Source: Notoacmeibacter sp. MSK16QG-6 | GTDB lineage: Bacteria > Pseudomonadota > Alphaproteobacteria > Rhizobiales > Rhizobiaceae | Length of the DNA: 64,000 nt | Assembly: GCF_024158145.1 (NCBI RefSeq) | Contig: NZ_JAMYXM010000002.1 | Coordinates: forward strand, 1 to 64,000 | Direction of reading: 5' to 3' | Shown: positions 16,761 to 28,475 of the stretch, piece by piece | How positions within the stretch are numbered: the first letter of the stretch is position 1 | How the letters are laid out: each line of letters begins with the position of its first letter | Made by a program: the position numbers and the translations under genes | The notes under the pieces: model-generated | Databases searched by the model: none | What the model was told of the DNA's origin: nothing | The model's input: only the letters and a program-made list of their open reading frames with translations

Positions 16761-17290
16761 GCCGTCGCAAAACACGTCCGCTACAGACCGAAGGTCGTCA
16801 GGAGGATGTTATCGAGGCGAAGGAATCCGGCCCGACCCGGTTTCCCTGGCCGCCAGTCATCGCGCTGATCGCAGGGGTGAGCGCCTATCTGTTAGGACTT
16901 CTGTTCACACCTCTTTCTCTCCTGCCACCCTCCTATGCGCCTGTTCTCAAAGCTTTCGGCTGGCTCTTAATCGGAGGCGGCATCGCACTCGACACTCTGG
17001 CAATGATAACCTTGCGGCGAGGCAAAACGACTGTCTCGCCTATCCACAGTTCGGCCCGTCTCGTGACGAATGGACCCTACGCTATCAGCCGTAATCCGAT
17101 TTATCTTGGGAACACACTGATCCTGATTGGGCTGGGCTTCGCGCTAAATAATTTCTGGTTTCCGCTCTTGGCAGTCATCGCAGCCTACGCGGTTACGAAA
17201 TTACAGATCGTCCCCGAAGAAAAACATCTGGCTGCACGCTTCGGAAAGGGTTGGCGGCAATACAGCAAGCGCGTTTCACGCTGGTTCTAA
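16757..17290 (+). CDS. Isoprenylcysteine carboxyl methyltransferase (ICMT/PEMT)-family membrane protein
   Basis: A membrane protein of 177 residues with about four hydrophobic helices. Its C-terminal half resembles the ICMT/phospholipid-methyltransferase family: the LVTNGPYAISRNPIYLG motif (the conserved PY...RNPxY cofactor region) and a terminal EEKHLAARFGKGWRQYSKRVSRWF-like block with the conserved E..L...FG..Y..Y pattern. Bacterial members methylate diverse or unknown acceptors, so the substrate cannot be named. Its ATG overlaps the DUF1624 stop, so the two form an operon. Confidence 0.85.
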   Translation: MSRRKTRPLQTEGRQEDVIEAKESGPTRFPWPPVIALIAGVSAYLLGLLFTPLSLLPPSYAPVLKAFGWLLIGGGIALDTLAMITLRRGKTTVSPIHSSARLVTNGPYAISRNPIYLGNTLILIGLGFALNNFWFPLLAVIAAYAVTKLQIVPEEKHLAARFGKGWRQYSKRVSRWF

Positions 17291-17327
17291 CGGCTCAGAA
17301 GAAGGAAAGCGCCGATGAAATTGCGCG

Positions 17328-17714
17328 CTAGCCCTTTACGCCCAATTCGGCAAGGCGTTCGACGCAGCCTTCTTCGCTGGCGTTCAACTCCGCAATTGTG
17401 TCTTCGATGTCGCGCCGCTTTTGACGCAGTTCATCCCGCTTTTCTTCGATTTTGGCGATGATCTGTTTTAGCTGCCCGACTTCACCGGGAGGGTCGCGAT
17501 ACATCTGAACGATCTCGCGAATCTCTGCGATCGAGAAACCAAGTCGCTTGCCGCGCAGGATCTGTTTGACAAGATGACGGTCTGCAGGACGGAACAAGCG
17601 TGTACGCCCGCGACGAACAGGCGAAATCAGCCCCTCATCCTCGTAAAAGCGTAATGTCCGTGTCGATATGCCGAATTCTCGGGTCAGTTCGGTGATCGTG
17701 TAGAATTCGCGCAT
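17328..17714 (-). CDS. MerR family transcriptional regulator
   Basis: A DNA-binding protein of 128 residues. The N-terminal winged helix-turn-helix is typical of MerR (YTITELTREFGISTRTLRFYEDEGL, with an Arg-rich wing around RRGRTRLFRPAD). A second region (IAEIREIVQMYRD) follows, and then a long coiled coil (about residues 80-118) for dimerisation. It has one C-terminal cysteine and no metal-binding cysteine set, so an organic or no effector is more likely than a metal. It points toward the ICMT-like gene and away from mgtE's stop; the regulated target is not evident. Promoter space upstream is about 97 bp. Confidence 0.92.
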   Translation of the reverse strand: MREFYTITELTREFGISTRTLRFYEDEGLISPVRRGRTRLFRPADRHLVKQILRGKRLGFSIAEIREIVQMYRDPPGEVGQLKQIIAKIEEKRDELRQKRRDIEDTIAELNASEEGCVERLAELGVKG

Positions 17715-17811
17715 TCACAGGGGTCCGGTATGTCGCTGCATTGGGTCGGCGGAAGGTCAGCCATAGTTACGTAAAAGTCAATTTTCGATCGACAACTTTC
17801 CCCAGCGTCAT

Positions 17812-19215
17812 TCAGAGAAGGGCAAACCACCAGGCCGCAAGGCCGAGAAAGGCGAAAAATCCAACGATATCCGTTACCGTCGTTACGAAGACGCCCGACG
17901 CAATCGCGGGATCGGCGCCGATCTTGTCGAGCACAAGTGGAATGAGAATACCCGCAAGCGCCGCGGCCAGCATGTTAACGACCATCGCCGCGGCAATCAC
18001 CCCGCCAAGAGAGGCATTGTCGAACCAGAGCGAGGCCAGAATACCGATGAGAATGGCAAACATCACACCATTCAAAAGGCCCACCAGCGTTTCGCGCCGA
18101 ATGATCCTTGCCGCATTGTAGATATCGATGTCGCGTGTCGCCAGAGCGCGAACCGCAACGGTCATCGTCTGTGTCGCAGCGTTGCCACCCATCGAAGCAA
18201 CGATTGGCATAAGGATCGCCAGCGCCACCATCTGCTCGATGGTTGCGTCGAACAGGCCAATCACCAGTGACGCCAGCACTGCCGTTCCGAGATTCATCAA
18301 AAGCCAGATGAAGCGTGATCGCGCAATCTCCAGCGTGGTGTCCGATAGTTCCTCGTCGCCAACGCCGCCGAGCGCCTTGATGTCCTCTTCAGCTTCTTCC
18401 TGAATGACGTCGACGACATCGTCGATGGTCAGCACGCCGACAAGCCGGTCGTTCTCATCGACCACTGCGGCCGACAACAGGTCGTACCGCTCGAATAATT
18501 GTGCAGCTTCTTCCTGATCCATTTCGACCGGGATGGCGTGCCGCGTCTCATGCATCACGCTCTCGATCTTTTCGGCCCGCTGGGTGCGCAGAATGCGGTC
18601 CAGATCGACCGCGCCGAGTAGTCGAAAGCCGGGATCGATAACGAAAATCTGGCTGAATGTTTCGGGAAGATCCTTATCCTCACGCATGTAATCGATGGTC
18701 TGGCCCACCGTCCAGAAGGGCGGCACCGCCACGAACTCGGTGGCCATGCGTCGGCCGGCTGTCTCTTCGGGATAATCGAGGGAGCGCCGTAGCCGGACGC
18801 GCTCCGTAAACGGCAACTGCCGGAGGATCTCCTCCTGATCCTCTTCCTCCAGATCCTCCAGAATGTAGACGGCATCGTCGGAATCCAGTTCCTGAACGGC
18901 CAGCGCGATCTGGTCGTTCGGCAATTGATCGACAATTTCCAGTCGAATGGCCTCGTCGACTTCCGTCAGGGCCGCGAAGTCGAAATCGCCCTTCATCAAG
19001 CCGACCAGCGCAAGGCGCTGATCCGGAGACAACGCCTCGATTACATCGCCCAGTTCGGAGCTGTGCAGGCCGGCCAGTTCGTCACGCAGCCAGACGTCAT
19101 CATTGGCAGCTATGGCCGTTTCGATGTTTGTAAGCAGTTCCTGCCGCACCGCGCCGCTCTCGGTGTAGATCGAATCATCCTGCTCTTCCTCAACGACCAG
19201 TTCGTCCTCGGCCAT
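17812..19215 (-). CDS. mgtE: Magnesium transporter MgtE
   Basis: A Mg2+-gated magnesium channel of 467 residues. The order of domains is the classical one. An acidic N-domain has superhelical repeats (about 35-150), with ELGDVIEALSPDQRLALVGLM and LEDLEEEDQEEILRQLP. A pair of CBS domains (about 155-280) includes AVVDENDRLVGVLTIDDVVDVI. A C-terminal membrane domain has five helices, with MPIVASMGGNAATQTMTVAVRALA near the pore. The acidic residues of the N/CBS domains are known to sense cytosolic Mg2+. No M-box-like leader can be recognised upstream. Single gene, divergent from the DUF4864 gene. Confidence 0.96.
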   Translation of the reverse strand: MAEDELVVEEEQDDSIYTESGAVRQELLTNIETAIAANDDVWLRDELAGLHSSELGDVIEALSPDQRLALVGLMKGDFDFAALTEVDEAIRLEIVDQLPNDQIALAVQELDSDDAVYILEDLEEEDQEEILRQLPFTERVRLRRSLDYPEETAGRRMATEFVAVPPFWTVGQTIDYMREDKDLPETFSQIFVIDPGFRLLGAVDLDRILRTQRAEKIESVMHETRHAIPVEMDQEEAAQLFERYDLLSAAVVDENDRLVGVLTIDDVVDVIQEEAEEDIKALGGVGDEELSDTTLEIARSRFIWLLMNLGTAVLASLVIGLFDATIEQMVALAILMPIVASMGGNAATQTMTVAVRALATRDIDIYNAARIIRRETLVGLLNGVMFAILIGILASLWFDNASLGGVIAAAMVVNMLAAALAGILIPLVLDKIGADPAIASGVFVTTVTDIVGFFAFLGLAAWWFALL

Positions 19216-19356
19216 GCAGGACCGTCCCCTCGAATTTTAGTGCGACTTCGCGCCTACCTAGCGGGCTTTTGGAGAAGAGCAAAGGACAGTGCGCCTTCCC
19301 TGCAACTCTTTTCGCTTCCCAAACGTAACGATAGGCAAGAACAGATGGAAACCGCC

Positions 19357-19776
19357 ATGAAACCGTTTGCCTTGCTAATTTTCGCCTTTTCTTTCGTCGT
19401 GCTGGCAGCGGTCAGCGTCTCGGCACAGGAACCGCCGCCATGGCAGCAGACAATCGACGATCAACTGCGATCGTTTCAATCGGGTGACGATGTAGGCGCC
19501 TATGCACACGCCGCACCAAATGTTCGCAGCATGTATCCGACCCTCGAAGGATTCATGGCGATGGTCGAAGGCGGCTACCCCCAAGTGCGGCGCCCCAAAA
19601 GCTGGAAGATGGGGACAGCGACGCCGCTATCGGAAAGCCAGATCGCTCAAGAGGTCATCATCGTTGGACCCGACGGAAAATTATGGAAGGCTCTCTACAT
19701 GCTTCAACGCCAGGCCGATGGCCGTTGGCAAATCAGCGGTGTTTCGCTGCGCGGCATGAAAAGCTTCGGCGTTTGA
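19357..19776 (+). CDS. DUF4864 secreted protein
   Basis: A product of 139 residues with a cleavable signal peptide (MKPFALLIFAFSFVVLAAVS, cleavage after VSAQ). It has a DUF4864 domain: WQQTIDDQLRSFQSGDDVGAYAHA, then SMYPTLEGFMAMVEGGYPQV and a C-terminal GRWQISGVSLR. This cystatin/NTF2-like fold has no known activity. Starts at 19345 and 19357 are both in frame; I prefer 19357 because a signal peptide beginning MK is most natural. It diverges from mgtE, with 140 bases between. Confidence 0.85.
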   Translation: MKPFALLIFAFSFVVLAAVSVSAQEPPPWQQTIDDQLRSFQSGDDVGAYAHAAPNVRSMYPTLEGFMAMVEGGYPQVRRPKSWKMGTATPLSESQIAQEVIIVGPDGKLWKALYMLQRQADGRWQISGVSLRGMKSFGV

Positions 19777-19795
19777 CAGCGTTTTATCCAAGCGC

Positions 19796-20209
19796 TCAGC
19801 TCGCGGACGGTTCCCAAATGAGCGCGCCGATCCAGACTGTGGTTGCCGCGGTAAAGCCGGTAATGATCGTTCCCCAGACTGTATCGACGACCGCAACGAC
19901 GGGGTCGAACCCTTCTACAACCGAATAACTTGTAGCGTCATAGGTTAGATAAGCGAAGAAGCCGAAAAACGCGCCGTTGAGTGCGGCCTGCGTCCATCCG
20001 CCGCCATTAAAGGCCGGCCAGACAGCGAAATAGATCAAACCAATCACATAGACGGCATAAAAGAGCGCAGCGACGGAAAGTTTCGGGCTGTCGCGCATGA
20101 TCGCGCCCATCCGCTCGGCGTAGAAATTCTTGGCGACAAATCCGAGCCAGACGAAATCGATGGTGAAGAAGATGACCAACGCGATCAGATAAAGATAAAC
20201 CGGTCTCAT
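19796..20209 (-). CDS. DUF2177 membrane protein
   Basis: An inner-membrane protein of 137 residues with four predicted helices. Family hallmarks include YLIALVIFFTIDFVWLGFVAKNFY at the N-terminus and GAFFGFFAYLTYDATSYSVV in the middle. It ends in a hydrophobic helix containing DTVWGTIITG. DUF2177 has no assigned function. The ATG at 20209 is used because the longer frame upstream runs into tgt. It lies 56 bases downstream of tgt on the same strand and could be the last gene of the queA-tgt transcript. Confidence 0.88.
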   Translation of the reverse strand: MRPVYLYLIALVIFFTIDFVWLGFVAKNFYAERMGAIMRDSPKLSVAALFYAVYVIGLIYFAVWPAFNGGGWTQAALNGAFFGFFAYLTYDATSYSVVEGFDPVVAVVDTVWGTIITGFTAATTVWIGALIWEPSAS

Positions 20210-20265
20210 ATACGCTCCGCATACTGAAATATCCGGCAGAGGCCGGTTGAGAGAAGATGTGGCGC

Positions 20266-21419
<1,154 letters not shown>

Positions 21420-21423
<4 letters not shown>

Positions 21424-22508
21424 GGATCGTCTTTCCGAAACAGAAGGCTGGAATCGCCATAGGAGTAGAAACGATAGCCAGTTTCGACGGCATGGCGATA
21501 AGCCGCCTGCATGGTCTCAAGCCCGCTAAAGGCGCTAACCAGCATGAAGAGCGTCGAGCGGGGCAGATGAAAATTCGTCATGAGCACATCGATGATGCGA
21601 AACCGGTAGCCGGGCGTGATGAAAATATCGGTCGCGCCAGACCATTCCGCCAGTTCGCCATTTTCATCCGCCGCGCTTTCAAGAAGCCTTAGAGAGGTGG
21701 TGCCGACAGCGACGATCCGGCCGCCTCTTGCCCGAACCGCGTTCAGCGCAATGGCTGTTTGCGCGCTGACGGTGCCCCGCTCGGAATGCATGACGTGCTC
21801 CGCAGTATCGTCCACCTTAACCGGTAAAAACGTCCCGGCCCCGACATGAAGCGTGACGAAATGCCGTTCGATGCCGGCTGCCTCCAGTCGCGCCATGAGA
21901 TCACTCGTAAAGTGCAGGCCGGCTGTCGGCGCAGCAACAGCGCCATCTTCGCGCGCATAGATGGTCTGATAGTCGGACCGATCCTGTTCATCGACCGCTC
22001 GCTTACCGGAAATATAGGGCGGCAGGGGAATCTTGCCGCTGGTATGGAGCGCTTCATCCAGCGCCGCGCCCGCCAGATCGAAAGCCAGGGTTATCTCGCC
22101 GCCATCGCCTTTTGCCTCGACGGTTGCATCCAACGCACCCACAAGACAGGCCGTGTTGACGTGGCCAAACCGAATGCGGTCTCCTGTTCGCAATTTTTTC
22201 GATCCGCGCACAAAGGCTTTCCAGCGACTGCCATCGAGCCGCATATGCAACGTCGCGCTGATTCTTGCAGCCTCGCTCCCCTCACGCTGACGGAGCCCAT
22301 CCAATTGCGCCGGGATCACTTTGGTATCATTGAAAACGAGCGCATCGCCCGGTTGTAGAAGGTCAGGCAGATCGGCGATCCGCCTGTCAGCCATGACCGG
22401 TTCGACATTTGGACGGACAAGCAGCAATCTGGCCGCTTCGCGCGGTTCCACCGGACGCAGCGCGATAGCGCTCTCAGGTAATTCGAAATCGAAGAGATCG
22501 GTTTTCAT
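21420..22508 (-). CDS. queA: S-adenosylmethionine:tRNA ribosyltransferase-isomerase
   Basis: Transfers and rearranges the ribose of S-adenosylmethionine onto preQ1-tRNA to form epoxyqueuosine. The 362-residue protein begins [20 protein letters not shown] and contains [44 protein letters not shown] and VGAGTFLPV, all family markers. It is upstream of and overlaps tgt, in the usual queA-tgt operon. Its start lies 50 bases from the stop of the leftward DUF2207 gene, so the operon could read in from upstream or have its own promoter. Confidence 0.96.
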
Positions 22509-22557
22509 GGCGGGGCATTAGCCGCATGAGGCCGCGTTGGGAAGCACCGAACGCGTC

Positions 22558-24489
22558 TTACCAGCCGCCCCCGCCCCCGCCGCCGCCGCCGCCGCCAGAA
22601 AAACCGCCCCCGCCAGAAAAGCCCGACGAAGATGAAGATGGCGATGGCATGGCGGAGGACACCGCGCTGCTGGTCCGCTCACCGATCTCGCTCATGCTGT
22701 CGATCCAGCGCGATCGATCGCCGGGACCCTGATACCAGCCCGGCGCCCAATAACTGGAAGCCGCGGCGGCACTTGCCGCAAGCCAGGACTGGAAGGTTTT
22801 TGTCCAGGGTTCCTCAAGATCGAGAGCGACCGCATACGGCAACAGCGTTTCGTAATGAGTTGGCGACATGGTCGGCGCGCCGCGAAGGTTCATCCGATCC
22901 GCTTCCGCCAGCTGGATATAGGTTCGAAGACCCTCGATTTCGTCCATTTTCCGACGGCCAAGCGGGGTTGGCGCCCCCATGATCATGACGAAAAGAATGT
23001 TGATCAAAAGAAGCGCGCCCAGCGCAACCAGCGACCAGTCGAGCTTGATATCGGCGATCAGTTCCTTCGCTGCGCCGACAACGCCGGACAGAAAGCCAAA
23101 AACGAAAATTGCCGCGAAGAGAAAGTTGAATATCCGCTTTCCTATGTTCTCGCCACTCGACCGAAAACTACGAGCAACCAGTACGGAGATGATCACTGCT
23201 CCGAAAATAAGAGGCAGACCGATGGGCAGAACATCTGCAGGAAAGCCATTTGTTGCGACTGCGAGAAGGAGGATGACGGCACTAAGGGCCACGCCTAGAA
23301 TGATCCATCCGGCATTGCTGTGGTAATAGGTATTGCGATGCTCCCGAAGCATGGCGCCCTGGAAATCGTCGACCAGTTGCTTGACCGCCTTTCCGTTGGA
23401 CTTTGCCAGCGTCATTCCATCACCGTGCGACACAAGTGTCTTCGCCAAGGCTGCCTCACCCACGGGCAGCGCGGCCTGAGCCTGGCCATAAAGCTTATCC
23501 GTCGGTTGGATTCTCATATCGTCGCGAATATCGACGAGGCGAACCATGCCTTTGACCGCCAGCGAAAGCAGCGCAGCGCTCGTCATGCGGCTGCTTTGCC
23601 CTGAGCGCGCTTCGATATAGGCGACCAGTGCCGGAGAGAGATCGGCCGGCACATTCCAGCGCGGAACGACGACGCCTTTGGCCGGGTCCTTGCCGACACG
23701 TAACCACATGAACAGGTAATAGATGGCAATCAGCGCTGTGCCGACGATGAGGATGATGACACCCAGCCTGTCGCGGATAAACCAGCTTGCAAGCTGGGAG
23801 GACGTCGGCGCGGCAACGATCCCTTTTTCAAAGGCGATTCCCGCTGTCAGCCCCTCACCGGCCCTTAATCGGCCGGTGGTTGTGAAAAGCGCGGTCCGGC
23901 CGCCGTCTGTCTTGCTGAAGCGCGCCGCCTTTCCTCTTTCGCCATAGCTGCCGGTGTAGGCCACCATCCGGTCAATTTGTCCGCCCGGAAGTCTGACGGT
24001 GGCCTGCGCCTGTTCGATGGGGAACGCCCACTCGGTTCCTGTCACGTTCCAGAGCAACTCGTCATGATCTTCGAAAAAGCGGATCTGGCGGTCGGTCCTG
24101 TAGACGATTTCGTATTCCTGCAGGCCATATTCCAGGAAGCGGTCTGGATTTCCGATCTTCAGCCGGGTAGCGCCCGAAACGCGCTCACGCTCATAAGGCT
24201 CGTCGGCACCGTTTCTCTTAACGGACACGACATCGAAGGACACCCTTTGTGATTGACCGTCGGGGCCAGTATGAAATCGTGGAAAATCCCGAAAAATCCC
24301 GCGCTTGATCGTCTGACCTTCGACAGTGACCGCAATGGTTTCGCGTACGGTCAGTTCGCCATCAGCCGCGATAGCAATGTCGCTTTTAAAGCTTCGAATA
24401 CGTTCTTCGGCAAAAGCCTGCTCAGAAACCAGGGCGAGAAGCAGTGAAGCGGCAAAATAGGCGAGACCGGCGCGCATTGCGCTGACCAT
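22558..24489 (-). CDS. DUF2207 membrane protein with glycine-rich C-terminus
   Basis: A membrane-anchored protein of about 643 residues. A signal peptide (to about residue 28) is followed by an extracytoplasmic DUF2207 domain (about 30-220, with ETIAVTVEGQTIKRGIFRDFPR). After it come one membrane helix near 240, a cytoplasmic region, several further helices (about 400-510) and a Ser/Gly-rich tail ending in GGW; the corresponding plus strand is a striking CCG/CCC repeat at 22561-22615. Such proteins are regularly encoded next to LemA, as here, and the pair is thought to act together at the membrane; the function is unknown. Start choices are GTG 24495, ATG 24489 and ATG 24477. Confidence 0.88.
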   Translation of the reverse strand: MVSAMRAGLAYFAASLLLALVSEQAFAEERIRSFKSDIAIAADGELTVRETIAVTVEGQTIKRGIFRDFPRFHTGPDGQSQRVSFDVVSVKRNGADEPYERERVSGATRLKIGNPDRFLEYGLQEYEIVYRTDRQIRFFEDHDELLWNVTGTEWAFPIEQAQATVRLPGGQIDRMVAYTGSYGERGKAARFSKTDGGRTALFTTTGRLRAGEGLTAGIAFEKGIVAAPTSSQLASWFIRDRLGVIILIVGTALIAIYYLFMWLRVGKDPAKGVVVPRWNVPADLSPALVAYIEARSGQSSRMTSAALLSLAVKGMVRLVDIRDDMRIQPTDKLYGQAQAALPVGEAALAKTLVSHGDGMTLAKSNGKAVKQLVDDFQGAMLREHRNTYYHSNAGWIILGVALSAVILLLAVATNGFPADVLPIGLPLIFGAVIISVLVARSFRSSGENIGKRIFNFLFAAIFVFGFLSGVVGAAKELIADIKLDWSLVALGALLLINILFVMIMGAPTPLGRRKMDEIEGLRTYIQLAEADRMNLRGAPTMSPTHYETLLPYAVALDLEEPWTKTFQSWLAASAAAASSYWAPGWYQGPGDRSRWIDSMSEIGERTSSAVSSAMPSPSSSSSGFSGGGGFSGGGGGGGGGGGW

Positions 24490-24499
24490 ATTCACGGCA

Positions 24500-25069
24500 T
24501 CAACCAGTCGGGCCGAAATCGACCTTGGGCACCGACCGGTCCGCAGCCGATTCGATCTCGAAGTAATTCGCCTGATCGAAGCCGAACGGCCTCGCGACCA
24601 GATTCGATGGGAAGCTTTCCACGCGCACGTTCAGATCCCGCGCCGCTCCATTATAATATCGGCGCGACATTTGAATTTCGGATTCGACGTTCTGTAACGA
24701 CGTCTGTAATTCACGGAAATTATCGCTGGCCTTGAGGTCCGGATAGGCTTCCGCGACCGCAAGCAAACGGCCGACAGCGGTGCTGAGCATCGATTCGACT
24801 GCTGCACGTTGCTCGACGTCGTCGGACGGAACGCCAACTGCGCGGTTCCGAAGTTCGGTTACGCGCTCCAGGGTCTCGCGTTCGTGCGTGACATAGCCTT
24901 TAACGGTATCGACCAAGTTGGGAATGAGATCGGCCCGACGCTTGAGCTGGACATCGATGCCGCTCCAGGCCTCCTTGACCATCTGACGCGCTTTCACCAG
25001 CCCATTGTAAATGAGCACGACGTAAACGAGGATTGCCACAATGGCGGCGAGAACGATCAATGTGACCAT
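24500..25069 (-). CDS. lemA: LemA family protein
   Basis: A protein of 189 residues with one N-terminal membrane helix (residues 2-22) and a long helical cytoplasmic or extracytoplasmic domain. The LemA signature YNGLVKARQMVKEAWSGIDVQLKRR, LIPNLVDTVKGY and the YNGAARDLNVRVESFPSN block near the end are clear. The molecular role is not settled. It is the first gene of a pair with the DUF2207 protein, which starts about 10 bases after the lemA stop. Confidence 0.94.
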   Translation of the reverse strand: MVTLIVLAAIVAILVYVVLIYNGLVKARQMVKEAWSGIDVQLKRRADLIPNLVDTVKGYVTHERETLERVTELRNRAVGVPSDDVEQRAAVESMLSTAVGRLLAVAEAYPDLKASDNFRELQTSLQNVESEIQMSRRYYNGAARDLNVRVESFPSNLVARPFGFDQANYFEIESAADRSVPKVDFGPTG

Positions 25070-25159
25070 TTTACAGTCTCCCAGCTCACCCCCGCTTCCA
25101 ACATAGATTAAAGCGCGGAACGAGCAAGATCGTTCACGTCTGAAATGCTCAACAAATTC

Positions 25160-26800
<1,641 letters not shown>

Positions 26801-26975
26801 CTAACCCGTTCATTGCGATTCCGAAAGAGGCCAATGAGCGCTCCACATATCTTTAGCTGGGGATGAAACAATCGCGACGCAGGATAGCGCAGCCGTGCTT
26901 CACCTCGGTCTGGGGTAAAGCGTTCAACTGAGGACGATGAGGAGCCTTGAGCGAATAGCCCTCCTCGGAAGCCAG

Positions 26976-27446
26976 TTAGCCGCCAGACGGGACGGACGGT
27001 TCATCCGGCTGAGGGGTGACAGGCTCAGCAGGTGCGGTCTCGCCGCCTTCCGCCGGCTGACCGGTAACTGCCCCCTCGTCCCCACTCGGAACTTCGCCTT
27101 CCGTCGCGGGCGCGGGTGATTCCTCGGTTTCGCCGGAAAGTCCGCCACCGAGTTGATCGAGCAGGTTACCGCCGTCTTCCGTCGGTCCACTTTGCGGAAT
27201 TTGGTCGAGAATATCTGTCGGACGCTCGCCATAGCGGGCGAAGAGAGACAAGCCGAGCGAGGTCGCGAAGAACAGCGCCGCCAGAATGGCCGTTGTGCGC
27301 GTCAGCGTATTTGCGGTGCCCCGCGCGCTCATGAAGCCCGATCCGCCGCCAATGCCGAGACCACCACCTTCAGACCGCTGGATCAGCACAATCCCGCAAA
27401 GCGCGATGACAATAATGAGATGGATGACGATAAGGACCGTAGCCAT
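26976..27446 (-). CDS. secG: Preprotein translocase subunit SecG
   Basis: Small membrane subunit of the SecYEG translocon. Two hydrophobic helices are visible (about residues 3-22 and 53-72), with the conserved IVLIQRSEGGGLGIGGG loop and the FMSARGTANTLTRTTAILA stretch. The protein is longer than E. coli SecG because of a tail of about 75 residues rich in Pro, Glu, Gly and Ala, a common alphaproteobacterial variation. It lies 87 bases downstream of tpiA and upstream of pyrG, the usual tpiA-secG-pyrG order. Confidence 0.94.
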   Translation of the reverse strand: MATVLIVIHLIIVIALCGIVLIQRSEGGGLGIGGGSGFMSARGTANTLTRTTAILAALFFATSLGLSLFARYGERPTDILDQIPQSGPTEDGGNLLDQLGGGLSGETEESPAPATEGEVPSGDEGAVTGQPAEGGETAPAEPVTPQPDEPSVPSGG

Positions 27447-27533
27447 GATATTCCACTAATGATGTTTGGCGCGGGCCCGCGCCTGCGCGCCGCGCTTCTA
27501 GCGTCAATTTCTTTCCGTTCCAACCCCGGATCG

Positions 27534-28295
27534 TCAGCCGCGATAGGTCTTTGCAATGCCGAGGAAATCGGCGGCTTTCAGACTGGCTCCACCAATCAGG
27601 GCACCGTTTACGTTCTCCACCGCCATCAGTTCGTCCGCGTTGGAAGGCTTTACCGACCCGCCATAAAGGATGCGAACCGTCTTTCCGTTGTCGCCGAGGC
27701 GCTCGATCAGCCGCTCGCGAATGTGAGCATGGGCTTCGGCGACATCGTTTGCCGTTGGCGTCAAACCCGTACCGATAGCCCAAACTGGCTCATAGGCCAC
27801 GACCGAATTTTCAGCATTCGCGCTATCGGGCACCGATCCGGCAATCTGTTGCGCAAGAACATCGAGCGTTTCATTCGCCTTTCGCTGCGCTTCCGTTTCG
27901 CCAATGCAGATAATGGCGACCAGACCGCCGCGCCAGACCGCTTTCGCTTTTTCGGCCACCATCTCGTCGGTTTCTGCGTGATCGGTGCGTCGCTCGGAGT
28001 GCCCGACAATGACATGGGATGCACCGCAATCGGCAATCATTTCAGCGGAGACATCGCCCGTATGCGCGCCGGTCTCGTTCGCGTGGCAATCCTCGCCGCC
28101 GATCGCCAAAGCCGTACCATCGACCGCGCGGACGGCTCGCTCGATCAGTGTAGCGGGCGTGCAGATCAGTCCATCCGCAGCACCTCCCGATGCATCTTCG
28201 AATCCCGCAGCCATCTCTTTCAGCTCGGCCAGATCGGAAGAAAGGCCGTTCATCTTCCAGTTTCCGGCGACAAGCGGGCGGATCGAAGCTGTCAT
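27534..28295 (-). CDS. tpiA: Triose-phosphate isomerase
   Basis: Interconverts dihydroxyacetone phosphate and glyceraldehyde 3-phosphate. The 253-residue sequence shows AGNWKMNG (substrate-binding Asn/Lys), VIVGHSERR (catalytic His), [12 protein letters not shown] (catalytic Glu) and [10 protein letters not shown] (phosphate loop). The start at 28295 is divergent from the PpiD-like gene, with 180 bases between, enough for two promoters. Normal length, no anomalies. Confidence 0.97.
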   Translation of the reverse strand: MTASIRPLVAGNWKMNGLSSDLAELKEMAAGFEDASGGAADGLICTPATLIERAVRAVDGTALAIGGEDCHANETGAHTGDVSAEMIADCGASHVIVGHSERRTDHAETDEMVAEKAKAVWRGGLVAIICIGETEAQRKANETLDVLAQQIAGSVPDSANAENSVVAYEPVWAIGTGLTPTANDVAEAHAHIRERLIERLGDNGKTVRILYGGSVKPSNADELMAVENVNGALIGGASLKAADFLGIAKTYRG

Positions 28296-28475
28296 GAGAG
28301 AGGTCCTTTTGCAGATTTCAGGATTTGCGGTGGCTTCTCATTGCGCAAATGAGCCGTACTTGCAATCGCATCTCCAGCGATCATGGCCATGAGGAAGCGA
28401 TCTGACGCCTTGATCCTGAAAGGCCGAGCCCGTAAACCGGCCCTAACATTAAACGACCAGACGAGACGGTTTTCC

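Noticed and set aside
19216-19344. Possible Mg2+-sensing riboswitch upstream of mgtE
   Set aside because: The leader is short (about 130 bases shared with a divergent gene) and no M-box-like helices could be recognised.
22561-22615. CCG/CCC repeat tract resembling a microsatellite or polyproline coding frame on the plus strand
   Set aside because: It is explained by the poly-glycine tail of the DUF2207 protein on the minus strand, which is a common feature of the family.
27153-28352. A 399-codon plus-strand open frame across secG and tpiA
   Set aside because: It is antisense to two conserved genes, and its translation is Arg/Ser-rich without domains.
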